From Paenibacillus amylolyticus (lineage in GTDB: Bacteria > Bacillota > Bacilli > Paenibacillales > Paenibacillaceae), in the NCBI RefSeq assembly GCF_003719335.1, contig NZ_RIAS01000015.1, forward strand, positions 62,001 through 126,000: a stretch of 64,000 nucleotides of DNA. The letters are read 5' to 3'. Each line of letters opens with the position of its first letter. Position 1 is the first letter of the stretch. The notes beneath the pieces were generated by a model. It was not told the origin of the DNA, searched no databases, and worked only from the letters and a program-made list of their open reading frames with translations. Shown here piece by piece: positions 54,122 through 63,548 of the stretch. The translations under genes were made by a program, and so were the position numbers.

Positions 54122-54150
54122 AATATAAACTGGAAAACACTTCAAGTCAA
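54122..54150 (-). promoter_or_regulatory. Promoter of the MutS2-like leader transcript
   Basis: On the minus strand TTGACT (54150-54145) and TATATT (54127-54122) are 17 nt apart. Transcription would start near 54114, about 14 nt before the leader ORF's ribosome binding site. Confidence 0.82.
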
Positions 54151-54219
54151 CAATTCTGAATAAAAGATGTGGACTTGATTATGAATGGGTTTTAAAATAA
54201 CAATAGTAATTTAAACCAA

Positions 54220-54233
54220 TGTAAGCGATTTTA
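54220..54233 (+). promoter_or_regulatory. Candidate cre site before ytdP-like gene
   Basis: TGTAAGCGATTTTA matches the CcpA consensus TGWAANCGNTNWCA at 13 of 14 positions and lies just before the ribosome binding site. Confidence 0.5.
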
Positions 54234-54252
54234 TAAAAGGGAGATGCTCTTC

Positions 54253-56589
54253 TTGCCTAAATATCTACTGCGTCTGCTCTGCTTTACGATGATTCTTGGG
54301 GCTTTGCCGGTCATAGTGATTGGTTCCGTCTCGTATACGATTGCTTCGCGTGATATCGAACAGAAAGTGCGCGAGAGCAATCTTCAGATACTACATCAGA
54401 CTCAGATGCGAGTGGAACAAGTATTACGCAGTTTACAACTGTCCTCAATCCAGTACGTCAATTCACCATTGGTGCTGCGTGCAATGAAGCAACCGCTGAA
54501 TAGCAGCGAATTTCAAGAAATTCGTGATTTGACATCCGGTTTTAACAATCTGCAGGTGGTTACAAGTATTGATCAGGCTTACCTCGTAAATCTGGAACAG
54601 GACTGGGTCGTATCGATGCGTTCTTTTGGTAAACTGGGTGATTTCAGCATTAAAGATCGAATCGGAACCTATCTTACATACACCAATAGTTTATTCTGGG
54701 TGACTCAAAACAAAAGTTCATCGAAAGAGAGTGTCCCTGTATCAGCAGGCATGGGTGAGGCCTTAACGGAACAGGCACCTACCTTGATCTCTTCGGATAA
54801 TGTAGTCAGCATGGTTTTTAAAATTCCGATGGTGCCCACAAACGTGAAACCAAAAGGATTTCTTGTCATTGATATTGCGGATGCGGAGCTGAGCAGCTTT
54901 TTGAGCCGGAATCCGAATTCAGGTGATCTGTATGTTCTGGACAAGGATCAGAGGTATTTTTTGAATGATACGAATTATGCAAATAAATACGATGTGCTGA
55001 ACAAAGATATTCAGGAAAAGGTTCAGACGACGGGGGAACCCCAAGGATTTTTCAGTGCCGAAGTAGAAGGTAAACCTGTAGCCGTCAGCTACAGGCAGTC
55101 ACCTCTAAATGGCTGGTTATACGTGTCGGTCGTATCGCTCGGACAGATTACAGCTCAGTCGCAAAAGATTGCAGTGGTGACCGGGGTGGCGACGTTAATT
55201 ATGTTATTGGTGACCGGGCTTGTGGCCATCTATGGTAGCCGGCGCATGTACTCGCCAATCTCTAGACTGCTGCAATTTACAAAAGGGCTGGATTCTCCGC
55301 TTCCTCCTGCAGGACGTCGTCAGGATGAATTTATTTATATTGAGGAACGCTTGTCTACACTGTTTAGTTCTGAGAAAACGATGCGTGAGCAGATGAAGGG
55401 GCAGCATGTGCATCTTCAGGAGTTTTTTATGACCAAACTGCTGACAGGCAAAATATCGGAAGAAGATTTCAGATATCAGGGCGAATTGTATGATTTCCCC
55501 ACCGGATGGTCACATCTGGGCGTGCTGATGCTTCAGATTGATACCCTCGAAGGCACAAGGTATGAGGAGCAGGATCGGGATCTATTGCTGTTTGCAGTCA
55601 ATAATATGGTAGGTGAGTTACTGCCTTCCGAGATTCGGTTCACACCGGTCATGCTGGATGATGCGCAAGTTACTGTACTTGCTTCTGAACTGAATGATGA
55701 AGTGCAGCTTAAGGAATGGATGCATACACAAGCGGATTGGATTCGTGAACGAATCGTAACTTATCTGAACCTGCCGGTAAGCATAGGCATTAGCCGGACA
55801 TACTCCCGCATTGGAGATACGCCTAGAGCCTATCAAGAGAGCAAAGAAGCGTTGCAAGGCAGAGTCAGCTTGGGTAGCCGAATTATTTTACATTATGAGG
55901 ACATCCAACCAAGAGGTCAGATGGAAGCTGCGCTGTATACGCAGTTACGAATGATCGAAGATCAGTTGGCTTCAGCGATCAAACAGGGAGACGAAGAAAA
56001 AACGGATATCTATTTTACACAATATTTAGGATTGCTGGCGGATAAAAAGCTGCATTTCAGCGAATATCCAGTCATCATGGTGCAGTTATTGTCACGAGTA
56101 TATCAACTTGTGCAAGAGCAGGGCGGAGATGTGGCAGAAGTACTTGGTGAGAAAGCTTCCATGGCATATTTGCTTAAACTATCAACACTGGACGAGATGA
56201 CCGGTTGGTTCCGTAAGCGATTATTTTTGCCTGTGATTCGTTTCTGGAAGGAACAAGAGGAGTCACAATATATGAATATTGCCCGCCGGATGATTCGACT
56301 GATCGAGGAACGGTATGATCGGGACTTATCGCTCGAGGCTTGCGCCGAGGAATTGAACTTCCATCCGGTCTATTTAAGCCGGGTCTTCAAGAAGGAAGCG
56401 GGGGTTAATTTTACCGAGTATCTTGCAGAGTACCGCATGGAAAAAGCCAAAACGTGGCTTCAGACGACAGATTTGAAAATATCGGAAATCGCCGAAAAAT
56501 TAAATTATACGAACCCCACGGCATTTATCCGTACATTCCGCAAAATAACAGGAACAACTCCCGGCAAGTACAGGGAGCAGCAACGCTAG
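54253..56589 (+). CDS. Membrane-bound AraC-family regulator (YtdP-like)
   Basis: A 778-residue regulator: two transmembrane helices (about 7-28 and 307-330) enclosing an extracellular sensor domain, a cytoplasmic linker region and a C-terminal AraC-type DNA-binding domain (about 675-775) with FHPVYLSRVFKKEAGVNFTEYL. Size and layout match B. subtilis YtdP, which lies beside the yte/ytc rhamnogalacturonan genes. It likely senses the oligosaccharide outside the cell and activates the operon downstream. TTG at 54253 is preferred, with AAAAGGGAG 9 nt upstream; ATG at 54244 abuts that site. Confidence 0.87.
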   Translation: MPKYLLRLLCFTMILGALPVIVIGSVSYTIASRDIEQKVRESNLQILHQTQMRVEQVLRSLQLSSIQYVNSPLVLRAMKQPLNSSEFQEIRDLTSGFNNLQVVTSIDQAYLVNLEQDWVVSMRSFGKLGDFSIKDRIGTYLTYTNSLFWVTQNKSSSKESVPVSAGMGEALTEQAPTLISSDNVVSMVFKIPMVPTNVKPKGFLVIDIADAELSSFLSRNPNSGDLYVLDKDQRYFLNDTNYANKYDVLNKDIQEKVQTTGEPQGFFSAEVEGKPVAVSYRQSPLNGWLYVSVVSLGQITAQSQKIAVVTGVATLIMLLVTGLVAIYGSRRMYSPISRLLQFTKGLDSPLPPAGRRQDEFIYIEERLSTLFSSEKTMREQMKGQHVHLQEFFMTKLLTGKISEEDFRYQGELYDFPTGWSHLGVLMLQIDTLEGTRYEEQDRDLLLFAVNNMVGELLPSEIRFTPVMLDDAQVTVLASELNDEVQLKEWMHTQADWIRERIVTYLNLPVSIGISRTYSRIGDTPRAYQESKEALQGRVSLGSRIILHYEDIQPRGQMEAALYTQLRMIEDQLASAIKQGDEEKTDIYFTQYLGLLADKKLHFSEYPVIMVQLLSRVYQLVQEQGGDVAEVLGEKASMAYLLKLSTLDEMTGWFRKRLFLPVIRFWKEQEESQYMNIARRMIRLIEERYDRDLSLEACAEELNFHPVYLSRVFKKEAGVNFTEYLAEYRMEKAKTWLQTTDLKISEIAEKLNYTNPTAFIRTFRKITGTTPGKYREQQR

Positions 56590-56596
56590 AGAACAA

Positions 56597-56629
56597 GGCC
56601 TGCTCTGCCCTCACGGCAGGCAGGCTTTT
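56597..56629 (+). terminator. Terminator after ytdP-like gene
   Basis: GCCTGCTCTGCC and GGCAGGCAGGC form an imperfect GC-rich stem with a short loop, followed by TTTT. Confidence 0.75.
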
Positions 56630-56851
56630 GGCGTTCAATTTAACGTTCTTTTTTAAGTCCATTCGTAGCTTATAAACCATAGTTAAACCAGGAACATACA
56701 GGTTGAAAGCAGTTCATTTCGAGTATAGCCAGCCATGCTTAAGAGGTTAAAACCCTTGATACATAAGGGAAAACAAAAGGCTAAAACGAGATGATAGCCA
56801 GTGATTCGATTATCCGCCACAATGGAGACATGAATTCAGGAAGTGATCTTT

Positions 56852-56865
56852 TGTAATCGTTTCCA
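56852..56865 (+). promoter_or_regulatory. Candidate cre site before the YteP-like permease gene
   Basis: TGTAATCGTTTCCA matches the CcpA consensus at 13 of 14 positions and lies 19 nt before the start codon, where it could block elongation. The upstream 56630-56850 shows no gene. Confidence 0.6.
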
Positions 56866-56884
56866 ACGTGGGGAGGAAGACACT

Positions 56885-57838
56885 ATGAAAGCCGAAACGG
56901 CTGCTCGAACACGGCCCGCTACCCGCAGTGACAAAAACCTGCTCTGGAGGGACGTCATCAAAAACCGGTGGCTGTACATTATGCTGATTCCGGGAGTACT
57001 TTACTTTGTTATCTTCAAATACATACCGATGTATGGGATTACGATGGCTTTTCAGGATTACACGCCGTACAAAGGCATTTTGGGGAGTGACTGGGTAGGA
57101 TTCAAACACTTCCAGCGTTTTTTTGGAGAACCGCAGTTCTGGACCTTATTTAGAAACACGTTTTTACTTGCGATTTATAATCTGGTTTTCTTTTTTCCAT
57201 TACCAATTTTACTTGCGCTTATGATGAATGAGGTTCGGCGGGAGCGTTTTAAACGCTTCGTACAGACATTGGTTTACGTTCCACACTTTGTTTCCTGGGT
57301 TGTTGTGGTTGGTGTGTTCTACATGCTGTTCACGACTGAAGGCGGTGCAATCAATGAACTGCTCTACAACCTGACGGGACAAAAAATTGCCTTTCTGCTT
57401 GAACCGGGATGGTTCCGTACGATGATTGTAGGACAATCCATTTGGAAAGAAGTAGGCTGGGGCACAATTATCTTCCTGGCAGCACTCTCTGGTGTAGATA
57501 CACAGCTGTATGAGGCTGCTCGGATTGATGGTGCTAACCGCTGGCGTCAGACCTGGCACATAACGTTGCCGGCGATTCGGAGTACCATCATTATTTTGCT
57601 CATTTTGCGTCTGGGTCACTTCCTAGATACAGGCTTTGAACAAATCTTCCTGATGCTGACACCTACTAACCGTGACGTGGGCGAGGTATTTGACACCTAC
57701 GTATACACGAAGGGGCTTACCCAAGCACAGTACAGTTATAGTGCTGCTGTCGGATTGTTTAAGTCGGTTGTTGGACTGGCGCTAGTGCTTGGTGCCAACA
57801 CGTTAGCCAAAAAATTCGGGGAGGAAGGCGTCTATTAG
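56885..57838 (+). CDS. ABC transporter permease, YteP/LplB type
   Basis: A 317-residue permease with six membrane segments and the inner-membrane EAA loop (YEAARIDGANRWRQTWHITLP) that contacts the ATPase. Length and sequence style (IPGVLYFVIFKYIPMYGI) match the YteP/LplB group of sugar oligosaccharide importers. No ATPase gene is nearby, so it probably uses a shared MsmX-type ATPase encoded elsewhere. ATG at 56885 follows GGGAGGAAG; a candidate cre site is just upstream. Confidence 0.9.
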   Translation: MKAETAARTRPATRSDKNLLWRDVIKNRWLYIMLIPGVLYFVIFKYIPMYGITMAFQDYTPYKGILGSDWVGFKHFQRFFGEPQFWTLFRNTFLLAIYNLVFFFPLPILLALMMNEVRRERFKRFVQTLVYVPHFVSWVVVVGVFYMLFTTEGGAINELLYNLTGQKIAFLLEPGWFRTMIVGQSIWKEVGWGTIIFLAALSGVDTQLYEAARIDGANRWRQTWHITLPAIRSTIIILLILRLGHFLDTGFEQIFLMLTPTNRDVGEVFDTYVYTKGLTQAQYSYSAAVGLFKSVVGLALVLGANTLAKKFGEEGVY

Positions 57839-57883
57839 TGCAATATTGGCAGACGCTCTTCATCAGACAGGAGTGAACATTAG

Positions 57884-58756
57884 ATGCAACAGGACAAAAC
57901 ATGGGGCAACCGGATCTTTGATTTTGTGAATCATGGCTTGCTGCTTTTGATTGGTATCGTAACCGTAATCCCGTTCATTTATATTTTGGCTGTGTCGTTT
58001 ACCAGCCCGCATGAAGTGGCTAAAGGCGGATTTATTCTTTTTCCCAAAGAGTTCTCCTTGGCAGCCTACCGTTACATTTTTTCTACAGATACATTGATTC
58101 GAAGTCTCGGTGTATCGATCTATATTACCGTTGTGGGTACGCTAATCAACTTGCTGTTTACATCGCTTATGGCTTACCCGCTATCCAGAAAGTATTTGCG
58201 TGGACGCCAGCCGATCCTGCTGGGTGTACTGTTCACGATGCTGTTCAGTGGCGGTATGATTCCAACGTATTTCGTCGTTAAATCCCTGCATCTTACCGAT
58301 ACACTCTGGTCTTTGATGTTGCCAACGGCGATCAGTGCGTTCAACCTGATCGTACTCAAAAACTTCTTCCAAGCCATCCCAGATGAGCTGGAAGATGCGG
58401 CCAAAATCGATGGCTGTAACGATGTCAGCGTTTTATTCCGCATTGTGCTGCCACTCTCGATGCCAGCCATGGCTACCTTTTCACTCTTTTATGCCGTGGC
58501 ACACTGGAACAGCTTCTTCAGTGCCGTCATCTATATCAACGACAGTGAGAAGTGGCCTGTACAAGTCTGGTTACGTGAGATTGTCATTTTGGCACAGAGT
58601 CGAATTGGCGATACGAGCATTGAAGAAACCGAAATTCAGCCGCTTACGATTCGCATGGCTGTTATCGTATTCTCTACCATTCCGATTATGTTGGTCTACC
58701 CATTCCTGCAAAAGCATTTTGCCAAGGGAGTGATGCTCGGTTCGGTAAAAGGCTGA
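57884..58756 (+). CDS. ABC transporter permease, YtcP type
   Basis: A 290-residue second permease with six membrane segments and the EAA loop (LEDAAKIDGCNDVSVLFRIVLP). It pairs with the preceding permease to form the transmembrane pore of a rhamnogalacturonan-oligosaccharide importer, as YteP and YtcP do in B. subtilis. CAGGAG lies upstream of the ATG, and it is 45 nt after the first permease. Confidence 0.9.
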   Translation: MQQDKTWGNRIFDFVNHGLLLLIGIVTVIPFIYILAVSFTSPHEVAKGGFILFPKEFSLAAYRYIFSTDTLIRSLGVSIYITVVGTLINLLFTSLMAYPLSRKYLRGRQPILLGVLFTMLFSGGMIPTYFVVKSLHLTDTLWSLMLPTAISAFNLIVLKNFFQAIPDELEDAAKIDGCNDVSVLFRIVLPLSMPAMATFSLFYAVAHWNSFFSAVIYINDSEKWPVQVWLREIVILAQSRIGDTSIEETEIQPLTIRMAVIVFSTIPIMLVYPFLQKHFAKGVMLGSVKG

Positions 58757-58900
58757 TTAGTGCAGCGTGTGGTGTGAAGCGTATTACTGAATTGTGAACA
58801 TTAGTCCATGATTGGGAGTGGAGAACTGGAACGTTATAAGGTTGTTAGATTTTAAGATTTTAAGGCTGTGACTGTATATCAAAAAGGGAGGTTTTCATGA

Positions 58901-60400
58901 ATGAAGGCAACAAAAAAGAAAGCCGTAGCTGTTCTGAGTACACTGGCTCTGGTGACCGGTTTACTGGCGGGATGCGGATCAGAGGAAGGTCAGGCTGCCG
59001 AAGGCGGCGTGCAGAATGTATCTATCGCTATTGCACAGGTGGGTGATGTCCCTAGCAAGGGCAACGAGGTACAGAAAAAAATTGAAGAGTACACCAACAC
59101 CAAACTGGACATCCAGTGGATTCCGGCATCTGCGTACAATGACAAAATTAATGTTATGATCGCCTCCAGCGACATGCCGAAAATCGTAAAGGTGCAATAT
59201 AACCCAACGGTGACCAATGCGATGCGGAATGACGTGTTCTGGGAAGTCGGACCTTTACTCAATGAGTACAAAAACCTTTCTGCCCAAAATGGACGTTTCT
59301 TTGACAACATTAAGGTTAACGGCAAAATTTACGGCGTGCCCGTATTCTCTGATATTGCAAGGGCAACAGTCATTTACCGCAAGGATTGGTTCGACAAGTT
59401 GAATCTGAAAGTACCAACAACACCGGAAGAGTGGTATGAAACGATCAAGACGTTGTCCACTTCCGATCCGGATGGCGATGGACAGTCGAATACGTTTGGA
59501 TTGATGTTGTTCAAAAAGTATAACGAAGATCAGTATTCTTTTACGACTCGCCTTGGTGTAAGCTTTGGCGCACCGAACAAATGGAAGGTTGAGAGCGATG
59601 GCAGCTTTACACCAGAATTCATGACACCAGAATATATGCAAGTGATGGATTTGCTGAAACGTTTGTATGAAGAGAAATTGTTAAACCAGGACTTCGCTGT
59701 ATTTGATTCAACGGAAGCGGAGAAAAAGTATGATTCCGGCGTTGTCGGCATGCGTGTAGGTGTGGCGCAGAATGGTAAAAGCCAGCAGGAACGTCTGTCG
59801 AAAAACAATCCGGACGGCGTTGTAGATATTGCCGGTTTGCTGGGGCCAAATGGTGACCGTGTAGCTGGACAGACAGGAAACTCGGGCATTCTGGCTTTCC
59901 CGAAAGCTACGGTAAAATCGGAAGAGGAACTGAAAAGTTTGCTGTCATTCCTGGATAAATTGATGGATCCGGAGATGGCAACGCTGCTTATGCGTGGTTT
60001 GGAAGGCAAACATCACACCAAAGTCGGAGACAACGAAGTGGAAATGAGTGACTTTGATGCCTTCCAGCGTGAAGTGAAACCTTATCGTGATAATTTCCCT
60101 TATGTTGAAGGTTATAATGTACCTAAACTGAAGGACAACGAGCTTGGCGAAAAAGGAACGGCTTTGGTAAAGGAACTGGCAGAACATGCGGTACCAAACC
60201 CTGCATTGACGTTGTATTCGCCGACATACGGTGACCGCGGAGCGGATCTGGATCAGATGATCGCCGATGCGCAAACCAAATATATTATGGGCAAGATCGA
60301 TCAGAGCGGCTGGGAAAAAGAAATTGAGAATTGGGCTAATGCAGGCGGCACCAAAATCCGCGAGGAATATGCCGAAGATTACAAAAAACAGGCTCAATAA
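58901..60400 (+). CDS. Extracellular solute-binding lipoprotein (YtcQ-like)
   Basis: A 499-residue ABC-transporter binding protein with a lipoprotein signal peptide (basic start, hydrophobic core, lipobox LLAGC with Cys25) and a mature domain of the family 1 type. The segments EYTNTKLDIQWIPASAYNDKINVMIASSDMP and IYGVPVF...YRKDWFDKL are typical of the YtcQ group. It should deliver oligosaccharides to the two upstream permeases. GGGAGG precedes the start. A clear paralogue lies 1.5 kb downstream. Confidence 0.9.
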   Translation: MKATKKKAVAVLSTLALVTGLLAGCGSEEGQAAEGGVQNVSIAIAQVGDVPSKGNEVQKKIEEYTNTKLDIQWIPASAYNDKINVMIASSDMPKIVKVQYNPTVTNAMRNDVFWEVGPLLNEYKNLSAQNGRFFDNIKVNGKIYGVPVFSDIARATVIYRKDWFDKLNLKVPTTPEEWYETIKTLSTSDPDGDGQSNTFGLMLFKKYNEDQYSFTTRLGVSFGAPNKWKVESDGSFTPEFMTPEYMQVMDLLKRLYEEKLLNQDFAVFDSTEAEKKYDSGVVGMRVGVAQNGKSQQERLSKNNPDGVVDIAGLLGPNGDRVAGQTGNSGILAFPKATVKSEEELKSLLSFLDKLMDPEMATLLMRGLEGKHHTKVGDNEVEMSDFDAFQREVKPYRDNFPYVEGYNVPKLKDNELGEKGTALVKELAEHAVPNPALTLYSPTYGDRGADLDQMIADAQTKYIMGKIDQSGWEKEIENWANAGGTKIREEYAEDYKKQAQ

Positions 60401-60423
60401 GGAGCGAAACCGGAGGTTTGATC

Positions 60424-61527
60424 ATGAAGGAAACGTTACAACATACACCGATGCGCATGGCTGACCAGTTTATGGAGAGTTATCGTAACCATGAGCTGTA
60501 TTCGATCTGGCATTATGAGAATGGGTGTCTGCTCAAAGCACTGGAAGAACTGTATGCCCGTACAGGCGAACAGAGATATTTCGATTATATTCAGGAACTT
60601 ATGGATCATTTCATTCAGGAAGACGGATCGATTCGGTCCTATACGATTGAGGAATATAATCTGGATCAGATCAACCAGGGGAAATCACTATTTTTCCTGC
60701 TCGAGAAAACGGGTCAGGAAAAGTATCGCAAAGCTTCGGAGCTGCTGATGACGCAGTTGAAAGGGCAACCGCGTACAAGTGGGGGCGGTTTCTGGCACAA
60801 GAAAATCTATCCGTTCCAAATGTGGCTGGATGGATTGTACATGGCGACACCTTATCTGACTCAATATGGAGCCGTGACTGGTGAAGAGAAGTGGTTCGAC
60901 AAGGCTGCTCTGCAATTGCTGTTGGTGGAGGCACAAACTCGTGATCCACGCAGTGGCTTGCTCTACCACGCTTGGGACGAGAGCAAAGAGCAGCGCTGGA
61001 GCTCCGGAGATACGGGATGTTCACCACATGTCTGGAGCCGTGCAGTGGGCTGGTATGTGATGGCGGTTGTAGATACGCTGGATTATCTACCAATTGATCA
61101 TGAGCAACGTGGACAGATTATCGGTATTTTCGAGCGACTCGCGAATGCACTTGTCCATGTACAGGATCAGGAAACAGGGTTGTGGCCGCATCTGCTCGAT
61201 CAGCCAGGGCGTGAGCGGAATTATCTGGAGGCTTCGGGTACCTCGATGTTTGTATATGCCCTTGCTAAGGGTGTGCGCAAAGGGTACTTGAGCGGGAAGT
61301 TTAAAGCGATTGCGGAAAAAGGATATCAAGGCCTGTTGCAGCATCTGTTGCAAACAGACCAGGAGGGTGTGCTTTCCCTGACACAATGCAACGGGGGAGC
61401 GGGACTTGGAGGAACTCCTTATCGTGACGGGTCCTACGAGTACTATGTGACTGAATCGATTCGTATCAATGATCCGAAATCAGTTGCTCCATTTATTTTG
61501 GCAGGGGTCGAGATGGAACTGGCATAA
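60424..61527 (+). CDS. yteR: Unsaturated rhamnogalacturonyl hydrolase (GH105)
   Basis: A 367-residue glycoside hydrolase family 105 enzyme, an (alpha/alpha)6 barrel that cuts the unsaturated galacturonic acid from rhamnogalacturonan disaccharides in the cytoplasm. The two catalytic-region Asp are visible in NLDQINQGKSL and FQMWLDGLYM, as in B. subtilis YteR. GGAGG lies 7 nt before the ATG at 60424. It fixes the substrate of the whole locus as pectin-derived rhamnogalacturonan, whose uronate products can enter kdgK/kdgA. Confidence 0.92.
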   Translation: MKETLQHTPMRMADQFMESYRNHELYSIWHYENGCLLKALEELYARTGEQRYFDYIQELMDHFIQEDGSIRSYTIEEYNLDQINQGKSLFFLLEKTGQEKYRKASELLMTQLKGQPRTSGGGFWHKKIYPFQMWLDGLYMATPYLTQYGAVTGEEKWFDKAALQLLLVEAQTRDPRSGLLYHAWDESKEQRWSSGDTGCSPHVWSRAVGWYVMAVVDTLDYLPIDHEQRGQIIGIFERLANALVHVQDQETGLWPHLLDQPGRERNYLEASGTSMFVYALAKGVRKGYLSGKFKAIAEKGYQGLLQHLLQTDQEGVLSLTQCNGGAGLGGTPYRDGSYEYYVTESIRINDPKSVAPFILAGVEMELA

Positions 61528-61541
61528 TGCCGGTTCTTTTC
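61515..61541 (+). terminator. Terminator overlapping the yteR stop codon
   Basis: GGAACTGGC and GCCGGTTC pair with an ATAAT loop that contains the stop codon, followed by TTTT. Confidence 0.65.
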
Positions 61542-61634
61542 TCCAAAACATTATGATAGCGCATACATTCTGAGGTTGAAGGCATCTATATAAGTTGAAC
61601 TATTCATTTACACTCTAACGGAGAGGACAGAAAA

Positions 61635-61768
61635 AACCTGGAAAGCGAAGCGTTCGCCTAAAAGCTTTCTGCAAGAAAGCTACATCGGAAGCATATGCTT
61701 ATCACCGGATTTTTCCCTTGGGAAAAGGGAATCAAAAAAATCTGGGGATAACCGCTACTCTCCAGGTT
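61635..61768. repeat. MITE-like palindromic element, 134 bp
   Basis: Ends are inverted repeats AACCTGGA...TCCAGGTT (imperfectly extended by a few bases). Inside are smaller hairpins: AGCTTTC/GAAAGCT, AAGCATATGCTT and TTTTCCC/GGGAAAA. No coding potential. It sits between yteR and the second binding-protein gene. The remaining gap on either side shows no gene. Confidence 0.55.
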
Positions 61769-61878
61769 ATTCTGTCATCGGAGTGTTCTGTGTAAAATCT
61801 TTAGTCCAACTTATATATGATTGAGGAATGAGGGCAAGTCCGCTGAACAATAGGTTTATCCAAAAGGAGAGATGGTTC

Positions 61879-63408
61879 ATGAGTCCAAAAAGTCCAAAGC
61901 GTTCAAAGAGTCCAATGTTTCGCGTAGGAAGCTTCGTTATTGTTGGTGCGATGTCTGCCGGTTTGCTGGCTGGATGTGGGGGAGAAAAAGCTCCAGCCGC
62001 TGGGGAAGGCAAAATGCCCATTTCCATTTCATTGATGCAGGTGGGTGATGTGCCCGCTAAGGAAAATGCAATCGAGAAGAAGATTGAGGAATACACGAAT
62101 ACCGATGTAAACGTGCAGTGGATTCCGCAGTCGGCGTTCGACGACAAAGTCAATGTCATGGTGGCATCAGGGGAGATGCCAACGATTATGCGTGTCAATT
62201 ATGTACCTACAACTTTTAATGCCGCAAAGACAGGATTGTTTTGGGAACTCGGGCCTTATCTGAAGGATTACAAAAACTTGTCCGCCCAATCGGAGGCTCA
62301 TTTTAATAACATCAAGATTGAAGGCAAAATCTACGGTGTTCCGAATTTCCGGGATATCGGACGAACGGCAATCGTTTATCGGAAAGACTGGTTTGATAAG
62401 CTGAAACTGGATATCCCGAAAAATCTGGATGATTGGTATAAGGTCATGCGTTCCATCCGTAAGGACGACCCGGACGGTAATGGCAAGGAAGATACGTATG
62501 GTGCGCTGTTATTTAAAAAGTATAACGAGGGTGTATCTTCACCGCTGACCCGGATTGCTGTAAGTATTGGTGGAGTTAACAAATGGGGTGTGGACGATGC
62601 TGGTAAATTAACACCAGAGTTCCTGACTCCTGAATATGTGGATACGATGAAGCTGTTTAAGCGATTGTTTAATGAAGGTCTGATCAATAGTGATTTCCCT
62701 GCACTGGACCCTTCCGATGCGGACAAAAAAATGGATTCAGGTCTCGTTGCTATGAAACTGAACGGTGTCGCTCAGAACGGGAAATCATCCCAGCAACGGC
62801 TCACACCTAACGCACCGGATGGTGTCATTGATGTAGCGCCGTTTCAAGGGCCGGATGGCATTCGCATTGCGGGTGAGCCTGGAAACTACGGTATGCTTGT
62901 CATCCCGAAAGCATCTGTAACGGATGAAGCGCAGCTCAAGAAGGTACTCACCTTCCTGGATCAACTAATGGACGAGGAACTCAGCACGCTGCAACTTCGT
63001 GGATTGCTTGATGTGCACTACAGCAAGACGGCTGACGGTAAAACGGAACTGAAAGACTTTGATGCTTATCAACGTGAGGTCAAACCGTATCGTGATAACC
63101 TGTTGAGTGTTGAAGGATACAATGTGCCTGAGCTGGTCGATGTTCCTATTGGTATGAAAGGCGCGAAGATGGCTCGTGAAAATGAACAGTATGCAATTGC
63201 TAATCCTGCACTTACGCTTTCCTCCGTGATCTATACAGAGCGTGGTCAGGAGCTGGATCAGATGATTTGGGATGCGCAGACCAAGTACATTATGGGCAAG
63301 ATCGATGATGCTGGCTGGGAACAGGAGGTTGCCAACTGGAGAAAAGCAGGCGGTGACCAGCTGATCACAGAACTGGAAGCTTCGTATAAAGAGCTTAACG
63401 GGAAATAA
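61879..63408 (+). CDS. Extracellular solute-binding lipoprotein, paralogue of the YtcQ-like protein
   Basis: A 509-residue binding lipoprotein with a basic N-terminus, hydrophobic segment and lipobox LLAGC. It is alignable along its length with the binding protein at 58901 (shared MQVGDVPAKENAIEKKIEEY-like start of the mature domain, DDWYKVMRSIRKDDPDGNG, TKYIMGKID near the C-terminus), so it arose by duplication. It has no permease genes of its own here and may feed the same transporter with another oligosaccharide. AAAGGAGAG lies upstream of the ATG at 61879. Confidence 0.9.
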   Translation: MSPKSPKRSKSPMFRVGSFVIVGAMSAGLLAGCGGEKAPAAGEGKMPISISLMQVGDVPAKENAIEKKIEEYTNTDVNVQWIPQSAFDDKVNVMVASGEMPTIMRVNYVPTTFNAAKTGLFWELGPYLKDYKNLSAQSEAHFNNIKIEGKIYGVPNFRDIGRTAIVYRKDWFDKLKLDIPKNLDDWYKVMRSIRKDDPDGNGKEDTYGALLFKKYNEGVSSPLTRIAVSIGGVNKWGVDDAGKLTPEFLTPEYVDTMKLFKRLFNEGLINSDFPALDPSDADKKMDSGLVAMKLNGVAQNGKSSQQRLTPNAPDGVIDVAPFQGPDGIRIAGEPGNYGMLVIPKASVTDEAQLKKVLTFLDQLMDEELSTLQLRGLLDVHYSKTADGKTELKDFDAYQREVKPYRDNLLSVEGYNVPELVDVPIGMKGAKMARENEQYAIANPALTLSSVIYTERGQELDQMIWDAQTKYIMGKIDDAGWEQEVANWRKAGGDQLITELEASYKELNGK

Positions 63409-63513
63409 ATGAGACTGCCATAAAAAAAAGGTTGATTTCATGCAAGGAATGGGTTTATTCTATAAAAGAGTAAAAATTCCATAATTAATAAGTGAGACCA
63501 CACCTTAAAGCAT

Positions 63514-63548
63514 AAGGCTATGAATCTGCGGATTCATGGCCTTTTTTG
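63514..63548 (+). terminator. Terminator after second binding-protein gene
   Basis: AAGGCTATGAATC and GATTCATGGCCTT pair (one G-T) with a TGCG loop and are followed by T residues. Confidence 0.88.
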
